A DNA stretch of 64,000 bases from Verrucomicrobiota bacterium (lineage in GTDB: Bacteria; Verrucomicrobiota; Verrucomicrobiia; Verrucomicrobiales; Verrucomicrobiaceae), in contig JANYCZ010000016.1 in NCBI GenBank assembly GCA_025360015.1, positions 62,001 through 126,000 of the forward strand. The letters run 5' to 3'. Positions within the stretch are counted from its first letter, which is position 1; every line of letters starts with the position of its first letter. Shown piece by piece: positions 1 through 7,858 of the stretch. Position numbers and translations under genes: made by a program. The notes under the pieces were generated by a model. It saw only the letters and a program-made list of their open reading frames with translations. It was not told the DNA's origin and did no database searches.

Positions 1-1139
1 CCGCTGATGCGCTGACGATAACGCTGGATGACAGCCGAACCGCAGCGGCACTCGCGCTTGAGATCCCCGTAGTAGCCACAAGGGCATGGGTTCATCGCCG
101 CCACGAGCATGAATTTGGCTGGAAAGGTGACGGAGCCTGCGGCCCGCGAGATGGTGACCTTGCCGTCTTCGAGCGGCTGCCGCAGGACTTCCAGAGTGCT
201 GCGGCGGAATTCGGGCAGTTCATCAAGGAAGAGCACGCCATTGTGACATAGGGAGACCTCGCCAGGACCGGGATTGGTGCCGCCGCCGAGCAGACCGGCA
301 TCGCTGATCGTGTGATGCGGGGAACGAAAAGGACGCGTGGCAACGAAAGAGCTGCCTTCGCCGAGCAATCCTGCGGCGCTGTGAATCTTGGTGGTTTCGA
401 TGGCCTCCTCCTCGCTCATGCCGGGCATGATGGTGGGGATGCGTTTGGCGATCATCGATTTGCCGGTGCCCGGCGGCCCGATCATCAAGAGCCCGTGACC
501 GCCGCTGACGGCGATTTCGATGGCACGGGTCGCATCGGCCTGGCCTTTCACATCATTGAAATCAATGTCGTAATGCGAGACGGCACCGAACAACTCCGCC
601 GCGCGGCAGGGTTCGGGCGCGATCTCGATGTCCCCTTTGAGGAAGTCCACGACCTCACGAAGATTTTGTGCGCCCACGATTTCGATCCCGGCCACGACGC
701 TGGCCTCAATGGCAGCACGCTTCGGCACCAGCAAACGTTTGCGTCCTTTGCGCCGTGCTTCGAGCGCGACCGCGAGCAGCCCGCGCACAGGCCGCAGCTC
801 ACCATTCAGCGCCAGCTCCCCGATCATGGCCGTTTCCTCAAGCATCGCCATAGGGATGCGAGACCGGTGCGCGATCAGTGAAATGGCGATGGGCAGATCA
901 AAGCCGGGGCCTTCCTTTTTCAAATCCGCCGGAGCCAGGTTCACGGTGGTCACGCCATCATTCATCATGAAGCCGGAGGAGGAAATGGCCGCAGTGACGC
1001 GCTCACGGCTTTCTTTCACCGATGCATCTGGCAGCCCGACGATAAACATTTTTGCCGTGCCTCCGCTGTCATGCGATTCGATCTCCACTTCCATGGCATC
1101 AACACCGACAAGAGTGGCTGAGTAGGTTCTGGCGATCAT
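1..1139 (-). CDS. comM: YifB/ComM-family Mg-chelatase-like AAA+ ATPase (5' part only)
   Basis: This is the N-terminal part of a YifB/ComM-type protein; the 3' end lies beyond base 1. The protein starts [20 protein letters not shown], followed by the N-terminal Lon-S5-like fold ([30 protein letters not shown]). A Walker A ([17 protein letters not shown]) and a Walker B ([11 protein letters not shown]) follow. The cysteines at CPCGYYGD and CRCGSA sit where family members carry them. ComM is known as a hexameric branch-migration helicase used when transformed DNA is integrated. The ATG at 1137-1139 gives the family N-terminus. It diverges from the sensor kinase downstream. The family call is secure; a role in transformation here is inferred from the family only. 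Confidence 0.93.
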   Translation of the reverse strand, partial: MIARTYSATLVGVDAMEVEIESHDSGGTAKMFIVGLPDASVKESRERVTAAISSSGFMMNDGVTTVNLAPADLKKEGPGFDLPIAISLIAHRSRIPMAMLEETAMIGELALNGELRPVRGLLAVALEARRKGRKRLLVPKRAAIEASVVAGIEIVGAQNLREVVDFLKGDIEIAPEPCRAAELFGAVSHYDIDFNDVKGQADATRAIEIAVSGGHGLLMIGPPGTGKSMIAKRIPTIMPGMSEEEAIETTKIHSAAGLLGEGSSFVATRPFRSPHHTISDAGLLGGGTNPGPGEVSLCHNGVLFLDELPEFRRSTLEVLRQPLEDGKVTISRAAGSVTFPAKFMLVAAMNPCPCGYYGDLKRECRCGSAVIQRYRQRIS

Positions 1140-1486
1140 TCTGCGTGGAGTATCAAGAAGTTCAAGAAGAGAGCAAGCAGACGATTGAAACCAGGATCGG
1201 CATGAGGGGTCTCCCCCGCAGCTGCGGGGAATGACGGCCCGGCATGAGCGGCGATTGTTGTGAACCCCTTTTTCTCCAGCATGTACCGCCTACTCCACCA
1301 AGCCATCGAAACCCGTCCCGCCGTCAGGCGTGGTCCTGATTTACGTGTCGATAACGTTGTTGATTTGATGTCTGAAGCAGGGCCATGTCGGGACGACGGC
1401 ATTTCACCCATGGTCAGCCTGACGGACACGAAAGTTTTCTGGGCTGGGACGGACGCCTTCGAAGTACGCTGGCCTTCACTGGCCGC
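1140..1486. other. Intergenic region between comM and the polysaccharide locus
   Basis: This 347-base gap separates two divergent genes and should hold the promoter of the large plus-strand locus. The only clear structure I see is the 16-base palindrome at 1214-1229. If the kinase starts at the upstream ATG (1385) the gap shrinks to 245 bases. I see no convincing small gene and no clear sigma-70 promoter. Confidence 0.5.
1214..1229. repeat. REP-like palindrome CCCCGCAGCTGCGGGG
   Basis: A perfect palindrome with 7-base arms and a 2-base centre lies upstream of the polysaccharide operon. Closely related 7-2-7 palindromes occur at 5650-5665 and 11232-11247, with a degenerate copy at 16114-16129. 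Confidence 0.6.
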
Positions 1487-4456
1487 ATGAATGGGGAAAA
1501 TTCCAGCTCTCTGGAATGCGGGCATGTCAGCATGCGGGATTTTGTGCGGGTGTTTCCCTTTTACTTTGCGTGGGATGCCATGGACATCATCACGGAGTCC
1601 GGCGCATCGCTGCTCAAGATCTGCCCGCAGGCGACGCCGGGGGCCCGTTTGCAAGATGTGTTTCGCACGCAAAGTCCCGGAGGTGAATTTGGTGATGCGT
1701 TTGCGCGTGCCCATCCGGACCGTCTGCTGCTGCTGGAAGACCTGCGGCAAAAAATCATGCTGCGCGGGCAGGTGCTGCTGCTCGAAAATCCTCGTCGTGG
1801 CATCATGCTGGCCTCTCCCTGGCTGACGGAGCCGGAGCAGGCGCGTCAACTGGGGCTGACCCCTCATGACTTCGCCGTGCATGATCAGACCCTGGATCTG
1901 CTGCAAGTGCTGCAGACCCAGCGGAAGGTGACGACAGACCTGCAACGTCTGGCCGGACAGCTCACCGATCAACGCATCCGGCTGCGTGAGCAGGAAGAAC
2001 AATCTCACAAGCTGGCGCTCGTGGCCGCGAGAACGGACAACGCTGTAATCGTCACGGATGCGACAGGACGCATTGAGTGGGTGAACGAGGGCTTCACCCG
2101 CATGACTGGCTGGCTGCTGGATGAAGTGACGGGACAGCATCCCGGAGATTTTTTGCGCTGCCCTGAGGCGGACCCCGGCGCAGACAGCTTCATGAATCAG
2201 TGCCTGGAGCAGCAGCGCGGATTCCGTGTGGAGATGCTCAACTTCCACCGCTCCGGACGGAGATACTGGTCTTCGATCGAGATCCAGCCGATCCGCAATG
2301 ATGCGGGCGAAGTGGTGAATTTTATGTCCATCGAGAGCGATGTCACCCAGCGGCGGCTGGACGACCAGCGCCGCGCTTTGCAGTTCTCCACGAGCCGCAC
2401 GCTGGCCGAAGCGGACACGATGCGACAAGCTGCGGCGAAGGTGATCCAGCTGATCTGCAACCAGCTCGGCTGGATCGCAGGTGCGCTGTGGATGCTGGAC
2501 ACTGAGCAGCAAAATCTGCAGATGGCGGAGCTCTGGCACACGCCGCTCAAAGACATCTCCGGCTTTGTGGAACTGTGCCGCTCCATGAGCTTTAAACCCG
2601 GCCATGGCCTACCGGGCATTGCCCTGCACAGCGGGCAGCCGCAATGGATTCGTGATGTGGCGGAGCATGCCGAGTGCCCGCGCTCCGCCCTGGCGAAGAA
2701 GTACGATCTGCACGGGGCGATTGCGTTTCCCATCGTGGCGCAGGGAGACGTTCTCGGTGTCCTCGAACTTTTCAGCAGCGATGCGGCAGCTCCCGAAGAA
2801 TCGCTGCTGGAAGCCTTCGCCGGCATTGGCAATCAGCTGGGCCAGTTCATCGTGCGCAAGTGCGTGGAGCAGAATCTGGTGAGCGCCAAGGAGGCCGCCG
2901 AAAGCGCCAACCGCGCGAAGAGTGAGTTTCTGGCCACCATGAGCCACGAAATCCGCACGCCAATGAACGGCATCATCGGCATGTCTTCTTTGCTGCTCGA
3001 TACGCGGCTGGACACCAAGCAGCACGAAATGGTGGAGGCTGTGCACCAGAGCGGTGAAGCGCTCATGACCATCATCGAGGACGTTCTCGATTTCTCCAAA
3101 ATCGAAGCGCGCAGGCTGGAACTCGTAGAGGAAACCTTCCGGCTGGATTCCCTCATTGATGGCGTGGTCGGGCTGCTGCAGCACAAAGCCGTCGCGCGAG
3201 GCGTCAATCTAAAAGTTGAAATTGATCCGCAGGTGCCGTCCGCGCTGAAAGGCGATCCCGGCCGCCTGCGCCAGATTTTGATGAACCTCGTCGGCAACGG
3301 CGTCAAATTTACTGACCACGGCAGCATCTGCATCCAGGTCAGTCGTGTGGCTGCGTCTGAGGACGATCCCGCACAGATCGAGATCAGTGTCATCGACAGC
3401 GGCATTGGCATGAATGAGGAGCAGCAGCGCAAGCTCTTCCAGGCCTTCTCCCAGGTGGACAGCTCCACGACACGCCGCTTCGGCGGCACGGGTCTGGGCC
3501 TCGCCATCAGCAAACGTCTTGTGGAGCTCATGGGAGGCACCATCGGCGTGGTCAGCACGCCGGGTCTCGGCTCGCGCTTTTGGTTCAGGCTGCCAGTGCG
3601 TGAAGTCTCTGCGACCGAGAAGCATGAGCGGCAGGCGCTGCCCCATGAGAAGTTGCTCCAATCTCCGCGCGCCCATAAGCCCAAGCTGCTGGTCGTCGAA
3701 GACAATGACGTCAATTTGCGCATGGCCATCATGATGCTGGAAAAGCACGGCTTCACTGCCGATGTGGCGCGGGATGGGAAACAGGCCGTCGATCGGTTCG
3801 CGGCGTGTGCCTTTGACGCCATCCTGATGGACTGCCACATGCCGCTCATGGACGGTCATGAGGCGACACGGGCCATACGTGAGATCGAAGCCAGCACGCA
3901 CCGGCAGCGCCCGCGCTGCCGCATCATCGCCATGACGGCGAACGTCATGGATGGCGAGCGGGAACGCTGCTTTGAAGCTGGCATGGATGACTATGTATCC
4001 AAGCCCTTGCGGGCCAAGGCGCTCACCGAGGCTCTGGCACGCATCCAAGTCCAGGAGCCCCAAGAGAACCACAGCGCCTGGACTGCAGAGGAAGCCCACA
4101 CCGCCAAGGATGCCGTCAAAATGCTGGCGGATGAACTGAGCATCGAAGACACGGCAGAACTGATCGAAAGCTGGCTCAAAGATGCGCCTGAACGCATTAC
4201 GGATCTGGAGAAACTGGCGGCAGGGCAGGACCAGCCAGCGCTGCGACGCACCGCCCATTCGTTGAAGGGCAGCAGCTCCCTCTTCGGCCTCACTCACATT
4301 CACTCCCTCTGCCGCGATCTCGAACATCTGGCGGAATCCAACTGCCGTGACGACCAATCTTCAGTGGTGGCGCAGATCAGGCGTGGTTTTGCCACCGCCG
4401 AGCCCTCCCTGCGGCAGGAGTTGATCCATCTCCGCACCCCTGCGCTCACCTCATGA
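1487..4456 (+). CDS. Hybrid sensor histidine kinase with HNOBA, PAS, GAF, receiver and Hpt domains
   Basis: A complete phosphorelay protein of about 989 residues. In order: an HNOBA-type sensor domain (about 20-145; FPFYFAWD, IMLRGQVLLL and a VHDQTLDLL exit segment), a coiled-coil linker, PAS (about 181-290), GAF (about 300-460), HisKA with H487 in MSHEIRTPMNG, HATPase_c (GTGLGLAISKRL), a receiver with D782 in ILMDCHMPLMDG, and an Hpt domain with H924 in AHSLKG. HNOBA domains normally work with H-NOX haem proteins that bind NO or O2; no H-NOX gene is in view. I took the ATG at 1487. An ATG at 1385 adds 34 residues with no family match, and 1532 is also possible. The stop overlaps the next ATG by 4 bases, so the kinase is the first gene of the polysaccharide operon and probably a regulator of it. 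Confidence 0.9.
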   Translation: MNGENSSSLECGHVSMRDFVRVFPFYFAWDAMDIITESGASLLKICPQATPGARLQDVFRTQSPGGEFGDAFARAHPDRLLLLEDLRQKIMLRGQVLLLENPRRGIMLASPWLTEPEQARQLGLTPHDFAVHDQTLDLLQVLQTQRKVTTDLQRLAGQLTDQRIRLREQEEQSHKLALVAARTDNAVIVTDATGRIEWVNEGFTRMTGWLLDEVTGQHPGDFLRCPEADPGADSFMNQCLEQQRGFRVEMLNFHRSGRRYWSSIEIQPIRNDAGEVVNFMSIESDVTQRRLDDQRRALQFSTSRTLAEADTMRQAAAKVIQLICNQLGWIAGALWMLDTEQQNLQMAELWHTPLKDISGFVELCRSMSFKPGHGLPGIALHSGQPQWIRDVAEHAECPRSALAKKYDLHGAIAFPIVAQGDVLGVLELFSSDAAAPEESLLEAFAGIGNQLGQFIVRKCVEQNLVSAKEAAESANRAKSEFLATMSHEIRTPMNGIIGMSSLLLDTRLDTKQHEMVEAVHQSGEALMTIIEDVLDFSKIEARRLELVEETFRLDSLIDGVVGLLQHKAVARGVNLKVEIDPQVPSALKGDPGRLRQILMNLVGNGVKFTDHGSICIQVSRVAASEDDPAQIEISVIDSGIGMNEEQQRKLFQAFSQVDSSTTRRFGGTGLGLAISKRLVELMGGTIGVVSTPGLGSRFWFRLPVREVSATEKHERQALPHEKLLQSPRAHKPKLLVVEDNDVNLRMAIMMLEKHGFTADVARDGKQAVDRFAACAFDAILMDCHMPLMDGHEATRAIREIEASTHRQRPRCRIIAMTANVMDGERERCFEAGMDDYVSKPLRAKALTEALARIQVQEPQENHSAWTAEEAHTAKDAVKMLADELSIEDTAELIESWLKDAPERITDLEKLAAGQDQPALRRTAHSLKGSSSLFGLTHIHSLCRDLEHLAESNCRDDQSSVVAQIRRGFATAEPSLRQELIHLRTPALTS

Positions 4457-5706
4457 GAATACTCTACGTTCATGAACGCTTTGGCGCGCTGGCCGGCGCT
4501 GAGGCGAACGTCTTTATCACCGCGCAGGAGCTCAGCACACGCGGACATTCAGTCGGCATCCTCCATGGCCCGGGGACAGGTAAAAACGAAGAAGGGTGGA
4601 GCCAGGTGTTTGCTGAAGGTTTTAAGCTGGCGGGTGACAGCGGCGCCCAAACTCGCGCAGCTCTCGCGGCCTTCCAGCCTGACGCGGTCTATGTTCACAA
4701 AATGCCTGATCTGGAGGTGATCCAGACGTTGGTGGACAGCGCTCTTCCCCTCGTACGCATGGTGCATGACCACGACATCTACTGCATGCGCAGCTACAAG
4801 TATCACTACTTCACCCGCAAAATATGCACGCGTGCCGCCTCTCTCTACTGCGTGTTTGGCTGCGGCGCGTGCATCGTGAAAAACAACAGCGAGGGCTTCC
4901 CGCTCAAGTGGGTGAGCTACCGTGCGAAGCAGCGTGAGATCGCGCTGAACCGCCGCTTCCACCGCATGGCCGTGGTCACCGAATACATGCGCGAGGAACT
5001 GCTGAATAATGGCTTCGACGCCGGGCGCATTGAAATTCACGCTCCCGTGCCACGCATGGGCGCCCCCGGATTGCGCAGCACCTTCAGCGATCGAAATTTG
5101 ATCCTCTACGCCGGTCAGATCATTCGTGGCAAAGGCGTGGACGTGCTGCTGGAATCCCTCGCCAAAGTGAAATCGAAATTTGAGTGCATCATTCTCGGGG
5201 ATGGCAATCACAGGGCGCACTGCGAGAAGCTGAGCCGGAAGCTTGGTCTGGAGGACCGCGTGCATTTCAAAGGCTTCGTTCCGCAGGAGGAGCTAAAGTC
5301 GTGGTATCGCGAATGCAGCGTCGTCGCACTCAGCAGTGTGTGGCCGGAGCCTATCGCCACCATCGGTCTCGAAGTCATGCGTCATGCGCTGCCGGTCGTG
5401 GCGTTTGATGCTGGCGGCATCAAGGAGTGGCTCAAGGATGGGTTCAACGGCCACCTCGTTCCCTGGATGAATCGTAACGCCTTCGCCGCCAGCCTCGACG
5501 ACCTGCTGCAAAACAAAGCGCGGGCAAAGCTGATGGGTGAAAATGGCCTGCGGCTGGTGAGCGCGCGCTATGATTTCCCCGCCTACATCGCGGGTCTTGA
5601 GACCTTGTTTGAGCATGCCATCGGCGAGGCCGGCCGTTATGCGCGCCACAGCCCCTCACTTGAGGGGGGTTACAGTTTCAAGCCTGCCGTTACAGTTCCG
5701 ACGTGA
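4453..5706 (+). CDS. GT4-family glycosyltransferase
   Basis: A 417-residue cytoplasmic glycosyltransferase of GT-B fold. The N-terminus (RILYVHERFGALAGAEANVF) has the acceptor-side glycine loop. The C-terminal half shows the nucleotide-sugar donor domain (LILYAGQIIRGKGVDVLLESL, then GLEVMRHALPVVAFDAGG with the expected acidic region). A cysteine-rich stretch (about residues 110-145) is shared by a subset of GT4 proteins. It probably adds one sugar to the lipid-linked repeat unit; donor and acceptor cannot be read from sequence. It overlaps the kinase and the sugar-transferase gene by 4 bases each. The last 20 or so residues are partly encoded by a REP-like palindrome (5650-5665), so the C-terminal tail may be a late extension. 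Confidence 0.9.
   Translation: MRILYVHERFGALAGAEANVFITAQELSTRGHSVGILHGPGTGKNEEGWSQVFAEGFKLAGDSGAQTRAALAAFQPDAVYVHKMPDLEVIQTLVDSALPLVRMVHDHDIYCMRSYKYHYFTRKICTRAASLYCVFGCGACIVKNNSEGFPLKWVSYRAKQREIALNRRFHRMAVVTEYMREELLNNGFDAGRIEIHAPVPRMGAPGLRSTFSDRNLILYAGQIIRGKGVDVLLESLAKVKSKFECIILGDGNHRAHCEKLSRKLGLEDRVHFKGFVPQEELKSWYRECSVVALSSVWPEPIATIGLEVMRHALPVVAFDAGGIKEWLKDGFNGHLVPWMNRNAFAASLDDLLQNKARAKLMGENGLRLVSARYDFPAYIAGLETLFEHAIGEAGRYARHSPSLEGGYSFKPAVTVPT
5650..5665. repeat. REP-like palindrome CCCCTCACTTGAGGGG inside a gene end
   Basis: A perfect 7-2-7 palindrome of the same layout as those at 1214 and 11232. It lies inside the last 60 bases of the upstream glycosyltransferase gene and encodes part of a tail with no family conservation. 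Confidence 0.55.
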
Positions 5707-6248
5707 TGAAAAAGTCGTCCATTCCCGATGAACCCCAAGTGCGCCGCATCCTCAAGGCTCAAAGCCGGCTGGAGCGCCTGCGGATGCGCTTTGCCATGCG
5801 CTGCAAACGCCGCCTGTGGCTCGCAGCCGTCAGCAGCACGCATGCCGCCCAACGGCTGTTCGATGTCTTGATCAGCCTCCTCGCATTGATCCTTGCGGCA
5901 CCATTGATGGCCGTCATCGCCCTGTTGATCCGCCGGGATGAGGGGCCGGTTTTTTTCAAACAGCGGCGCATTGGATTTAATGGCCGTGATTTTGAAATGC
6001 TGAAATTTCGCGCCACGGCCTTCACTGCCATCGGGCGCTTCATCCGCAAGACAGCTTTAGATGAACTGCCGCAGTTTTTCAATGTACTGCGGGGAGACAT
6101 GTCCATCGTCGGTTCGCTTCCCAGCCTGCCACGTGAGGCGGCGCTCTATTCCAGAGCAGGCTGCGGACGCCTGCATGCCAGACCAGGCATCACCTGCCTG
6201 TGGCATGTGGGCCGCAACAACATCGGACTCGGCGAACAAGCCTCCTGA
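5703..6248 (+). CDS. Short WcaJ/WbaP-type sugar transferase lacking the usual C-terminal end
   Basis: A 181-residue polyprenyl-phosphate sugar-1-phosphate transferase domain. It has the membrane helix (RLFDVLISLLALILAAP), the GPVFFKQRRIGFNG segment, a KFR motif and the catalytic-core stretch DELPQFFNVLRGDMSIVG. The family then normally has PRP; here the text is SLPSLP. The protein stops just after RPGITCLWHVGRN, so the final family segment (Asp..Tyr..rSL..D..IL..T, roughly 30-40 residues) is missing. Enzymes of this family start repeat-unit synthesis by moving a sugar-phosphate onto undecaprenyl phosphate. Start overlaps the previous stop by 4 bases. Whether it is active is uncertain; the next protein carries the missing kind of segment. 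Confidence 0.82.
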   Translation: MMKKSSIPDEPQVRRILKAQSRLERLRMRFAMRCKRRLWLAAVSSTHAAQRLFDVLISLLALILAAPLMAVIALLIRRDEGPVFFKQRRIGFNGRDFEMLKFRATAFTAIGRFIRKTALDELPQFFNVLRGDMSIVGSLPSLPREAALYSRAGCGRLHARPGITCLWHVGRNNIGLGEQAS

Positions 6249-6250
6249 CC

Positions 6251-7555
6251 ATGGACGTTTTCATCATCTGCCCGGATTACCGTAAACACGCAGGCTTTGC
6301 CCGCCGCATCCGCCCGCTTGCCCTCTGGCCCGTGCTGGGTCGCAGCCTGCTGGACATCTGGCTGGAGCACCTCGCTGCGACAGGAGTCAAGCACGCCACC
6401 CTTCTGGCGGCGGACCGTCCGCATGAAATCCGCCGTGCCGTGGAGCAAGCGAGCTGGGGATTGGCCATCAAGGTGATCGCCGTCAAACGTGAGCCCAGCA
6501 CGGAAGAAACACGTCTGCGCTTCACGGGCAAAGACTCGACAGGCAAAGTTCCCAGTATCATCACTTTGGACACTCTGCCGTCGAGGCCGGACAAGCCGCT
6601 GTGGAAAAGCTCCGCCGCGTTGTTCGACATGATGCTCGACAGCCTGCATGGCGCGCCGCCTGAATCCCACCTGACCATGCGCGGGCTCGCGCCGGAGGTG
6701 CATGTCAGCAAAGAGGCACGCATTGCCGCCACGGCGAAAATCGAGGGTCCGGTGTGGATCGGCCCTCGCGTCATCGTGGGAGACAATGCACAGATCCTCG
6801 CAGGCACGATCCTCGAAGAAGGCGCCTACATTGACCGTGACGCAATCGTCAGCGAGAGCTGGGTGGGGCCCAGCACCTACGTCGGCGCGCTGACCCAGGT
6901 GCAAAACTCCTTTGCCTGGGGTGGCGGCATCGAAAACTGGCGCAAGAGTACGTTTCTGGAGGTGTCGGATGACTTCCTTCTCACCAACCTCTCGCATCAA
7001 CCATTTGCCGGTGGCCGCAGCGGCTGGCCAGCTCGCATCACCGCGCTTCTGCTGATGACACTGACGGCTCCGCTGGCGCTGCTCTACATGCTCCGGGCGC
7101 GCGCCATGAAGCGGCAGTCTGCATTTGAGAGCCGGCAGGTGGTGCTGCCGCCGCCGACCAAGCAGGACCGCCACAGTCCCGGCACACGGCTTTATGCACT
7201 GACCTCAGCGCAGGGTCTGTTTTCCCGCTGGCCGGAGCTCTGGGCTGTCTGGCGCGGTGAGATGCACCTGGTGGGCAACCGGCCGCTTTCTCAGGCACGC
7301 GCGGCGCTGCTGACGAGTGAATTTGAGCGCATGTGGTTCGACGCCCCGGCGGGCGTCTTTGCCTATGCCGACATCATGAATGACGGCATCAACAGCAGTG
7401 ACCACGACACCGCACACAGCGCGTGCTATGCCATTCATCGCAGCCTGCGGCTGAATTTCCGCATCCTGCTGCACTGCCTGCCGCGCTTTATCATGCCGCT
7501 GGCCTGCAAGGAGCCAGGCATTCCTTCCAACAGCCCAACTCACACCTGCACCTAA
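6251..7555 (+). CDS. Nucleotidyltransferase-like / left-handed beta-helix / degenerate sugar-transferase fusion
   Basis: A 434-residue three-part protein. Residues 1-80 resemble an NDP-sugar pyrophosphorylase start (RIRPLALWPVLGRSLLDIWLEHL) but lack the usual GG..TR loop. Residues about 150-230 are a hexapeptide beta-helix (VHVSKEARIAATAKIEGPVWIG, then VIVGDNAQILAG). Residues about 255-434 look like a decayed WcaJ-type sugar transferase: a hydrophobic helix (ITALLLMTLTAPLALLYML), WAVWRGEMHLVGNRPLSQ in place of the GDMslVGpRP core, and a YAIHRSLRLNFRILLHCL end matching the family's Tyr..rSL..D..IL segment. ATG 6251 is 2 bases after the previous stop; an upstream in-frame start at 6200 would overlap the sugar-transferase gene. 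Function unknown. It may partner the truncated sugar transferase beside it. Confidence 0.75.
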   Translation: MDVFIICPDYRKHAGFARRIRPLALWPVLGRSLLDIWLEHLAATGVKHATLLAADRPHEIRRAVEQASWGLAIKVIAVKREPSTEETRLRFTGKDSTGKVPSIITLDTLPSRPDKPLWKSSAALFDMMLDSLHGAPPESHLTMRGLAPEVHVSKEARIAATAKIEGPVWIGPRVIVGDNAQILAGTILEEGAYIDRDAIVSESWVGPSTYVGALTQVQNSFAWGGGIENWRKSTFLEVSDDFLLTNLSHQPFAGGRSGWPARITALLLMTLTAPLALLYMLRARAMKRQSAFESRQVVLPPPTKQDRHSPGTRLYALTSAQGLFSRWPELWAVWRGEMHLVGNRPLSQARAALLTSEFERMWFDAPAGVFAYADIMNDGINSSDHDTAHSACYAIHRSLRLNFRILLHCLPRFIMPLACKEPGIPSNSPTHTCT

Positions 7556-7559
7556 ACCA

Positions 7560-7853
7560 ATGACACTGACCGCATCCGCCCAGATCACCGCGCCTGACGA
7601 ACTTTGCGCAGCCACCGCACGGCTCTGGCGCGACCGTCTTGAGCTCGAGATCAAACCCGAGCATGAAGAAGCCTGCGTGGATCTTTCCAACACACGTTTC
7701 ATCGACAGCTCCGGACTCGGCGTACTGCTGACGCTGAACAAAAATCTCCGCAACCGCGGGGCCAGCTTGAAGCTGCTCAATCCTACATCCGCCGTTTGCC
7801 AGTTGATCGAACTGACCAGGCTTCATCGCGTTTTTGACATCATCCACGATTGA
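7560..7853 (+). CDS. STAS-domain anti-sigma-factor antagonist (RsbV/SpoIIAA type)
   Basis: A 97-residue single STAS domain. The core NTRFIDSSGLGVLLTLNKNL has the canonical DSSG loop, with S51 at the position phosphorylated in SpoIIAA and RsbV. In partner switching a STAS protein alternates between a phosphorylated free form and a dephosphorylated form that binds an RsbW-type kinase. The next gene encodes both an RsbW-like domain and a SpoIIE-like phosphatase, so the cognate kinase and phosphatase are adjacent. The next coding frame is open from the overlapping TTG at 7850. Confidence 0.92.
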   Translation: MTLTASAQITAPDELCAATARLWRDRLELEIKPEHEEACVDLSNTRFIDSSGLGVLLTLNKNLRNRGASLKLLNPTSAVCQLIELTRLHRVFDIIHD

Positions 7854-7858
7854 TCGTC

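Noticed and set aside
1129..1144. A TGGC-N8-CTGC sequence resembling a sigma-54 promoter upstream of the kinase
   Set aside because: The GG and GC are 10 apart, but the rest of the consensus is poor, it overlaps the comM start codon and it is some 340 bases from the gene it would serve.
1136..2605. A 489-codon open frame on the minus strand across the sensor kinase
   Set aside because: It lies fully inside the plus-strand kinase gene, whose domains are unmistakable; the antisense translation is Arg/His/Gln-rich with no motif.
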